Both the position numbers and the translations under genes were made by a program. 64,000 bases of DNA, taken from assembly GCA_947503275.1 (NCBI GenBank), contig CANNCZ010000001.1, positions 744,001-808,000 of the forward strand. Reading direction: 5' to 3'. The first letter of the stretch is position 1; each line of letters begins with the position of its first letter. This stretch comes from an uncultured Erythrobacter sp. GTDB lineage: Bacteria > Pseudomonadota > Alphaproteobacteria > Sphingomonadales > Sphingomonadaceae. The notes under the pieces were generated by a model. It saw nothing but the letters and a program-made list of their open reading frames with translations. It was not told the origin of the DNA and searched no databases. Below are positions 63,668 through 64,000 of the stretch, piece after piece.

Positions 63668-64000
63668 CTAAGCCGCTCGCGGTTTCATCTTGCGCACGAT
63701 CCCCGAATAGCTCGCAACCACCTCATCATCTTGCAGGGCTTGCCCTCGGATGAAGACCAGCTTTCCGGTTTCGCGCACGATCTCGTTCACCGCATCCAGT
63801 GGCTTTGTTGGATCACCGCCGCCCACGAACTGCGTTGACATCTCAAGCGTCACTGAAGGGCCAGCATTCCCGCTGCCGATTGTATGCATCGTTGTAAACA
63901 TCGAAATGTCGATGAGAGCCAGCGTCACCGCGCCATGGATGATGCCTTGCAGGTTTTCATGTCGACGCTCCGGGAACATGCGCAATCGCGCTTTCCCATC
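63668..64000 (-). CDS. PaaI-type hotdog thioesterase (5' partial)
   Basis: The frame is open to the window edge, so the true start lies beyond 64000; the TTG at 63985 is internal. The visible 110 residues have the hotdog thioesterase signature NLQGIIHGAVTLALIDISM, with the catalytic Asp, then TLEMSTQFVGGG and VRETGKLVFIRGQAL. It should hydrolyse an acyl- or phenylacetyl-CoA thioester. It is in one transcription unit with zapE. Confidence 0.85.
   Translation of the reverse strand, partial: DGKARLRMFPERRHENLQGIIHGAVTLALIDISMFTTMHTIGSGNAGPSVTLEMSTQFVGGGDPTKPLDAVNEIVRETGKLVFIRGQALQDDEVVASYSGIVRKMKPRAA

Overview
The window looks like a chromosomal segment of an alphaproteobacterium of the order Sphingomonadales, most likely family Erythrobacteraceae. 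The basis is moderately high G+C, the character of the housekeeping proteins (DnaE with a degenerate PHP domain, an SDR gene behind purF, PA0069-type radical SAM protein, ETF-QO next to a UDG-like protein) and above all a complete-looking block of exosortase A (XrtA)-associated exopolysaccharide genes. No plasmid, phage, IS element, CRISPR array, rRNA or tRNA gene was seen. The DNA is tightly packed: no gap without a gene exceeds about 250 bases, and many neighbours overlap by 4 to 20 bases, which points to translationally coupled operons.

Layout. 1-5.0 kb: a partial BlaR1/M56-type membrane peptidase, a secreted unknown, a YpfJ-type metallopeptidase, 3-hydroxybutyrate dehydrogenase and an M28 aminopeptidase-like lipoprotein. 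5-17.6 kb: guaB, an RsmB-like rRNA methyltransferase, a TPR protein, rppH, an HSL-type esterase, a DUF457-like membrane hydrolase, photolyase, a cyclopropane-fatty-acid-synthase-like methyltransferase, a serine hydrolase, a PilZ protein, an SDR and purF. 17.8-25.5 kb: LolE/LolD lipoprotein export genes, glutathione peroxidase, dnaE and a membrane-anchored LuxR-type regulator. 25.6-34.9 kb: an OmpA-like porin, an acyl-CoA synthetase, two small genes, a desaturase with its own ArsR-type regulator and a palindromic operator candidate, a radical SAM protein, moaB, a soluble lytic transglycosylase and a UDG-like protein. 35-43.3 kb: ETF-QO, ispE, N-formylglutamate amidohydrolase, ilvD, a small lipoprotein, the NAD(P)HX repair enzyme and an RNA methyltransferase of the RumA/TrmA family.

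43.3-61.4 kb is the XrtA locus. A leftward arm (hydrolase 1, hydrolase 2, acyl carrier protein, GNAT/FemAB-like transferase) diverges from a rightward arm (acyl-CoA ligase, PLP decarboxylase, polysaccharide export lipoprotein, chain-length protein, tyrosine kinase, beta-barrel, ATPase, polysaccharide deacetylase, FemAB protein, glycosyltransferase, XrtA, asparagine-synthase-like amidotransferase). Export, chain-length control and outer-membrane passage are covered by the Wza/Wzc-like and barrel proteins. The ligase, carrier protein, decarboxylase, amidotransferase and FemAB/GNAT proteins suggest that the polymer or a sorted protein receives an acyl or amino-acyl group whose chemistry is not known to me. 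No PEP-CTERM substrate, no priming glycosyltransferase, no flippase and no EpsI domain are visible here.

Directly behind the locus lies a crotonase-fold protein that matches RpfF, the synthase of the diffusible signal factor (DSF) family of cis-2-enoic fatty-acid signals, with both catalytic glutamates in place. This raises the possibility of a cell-density signal made next to an exopolysaccharide locus. The window ends with zapE and a partial PaaI-type thioesterase.
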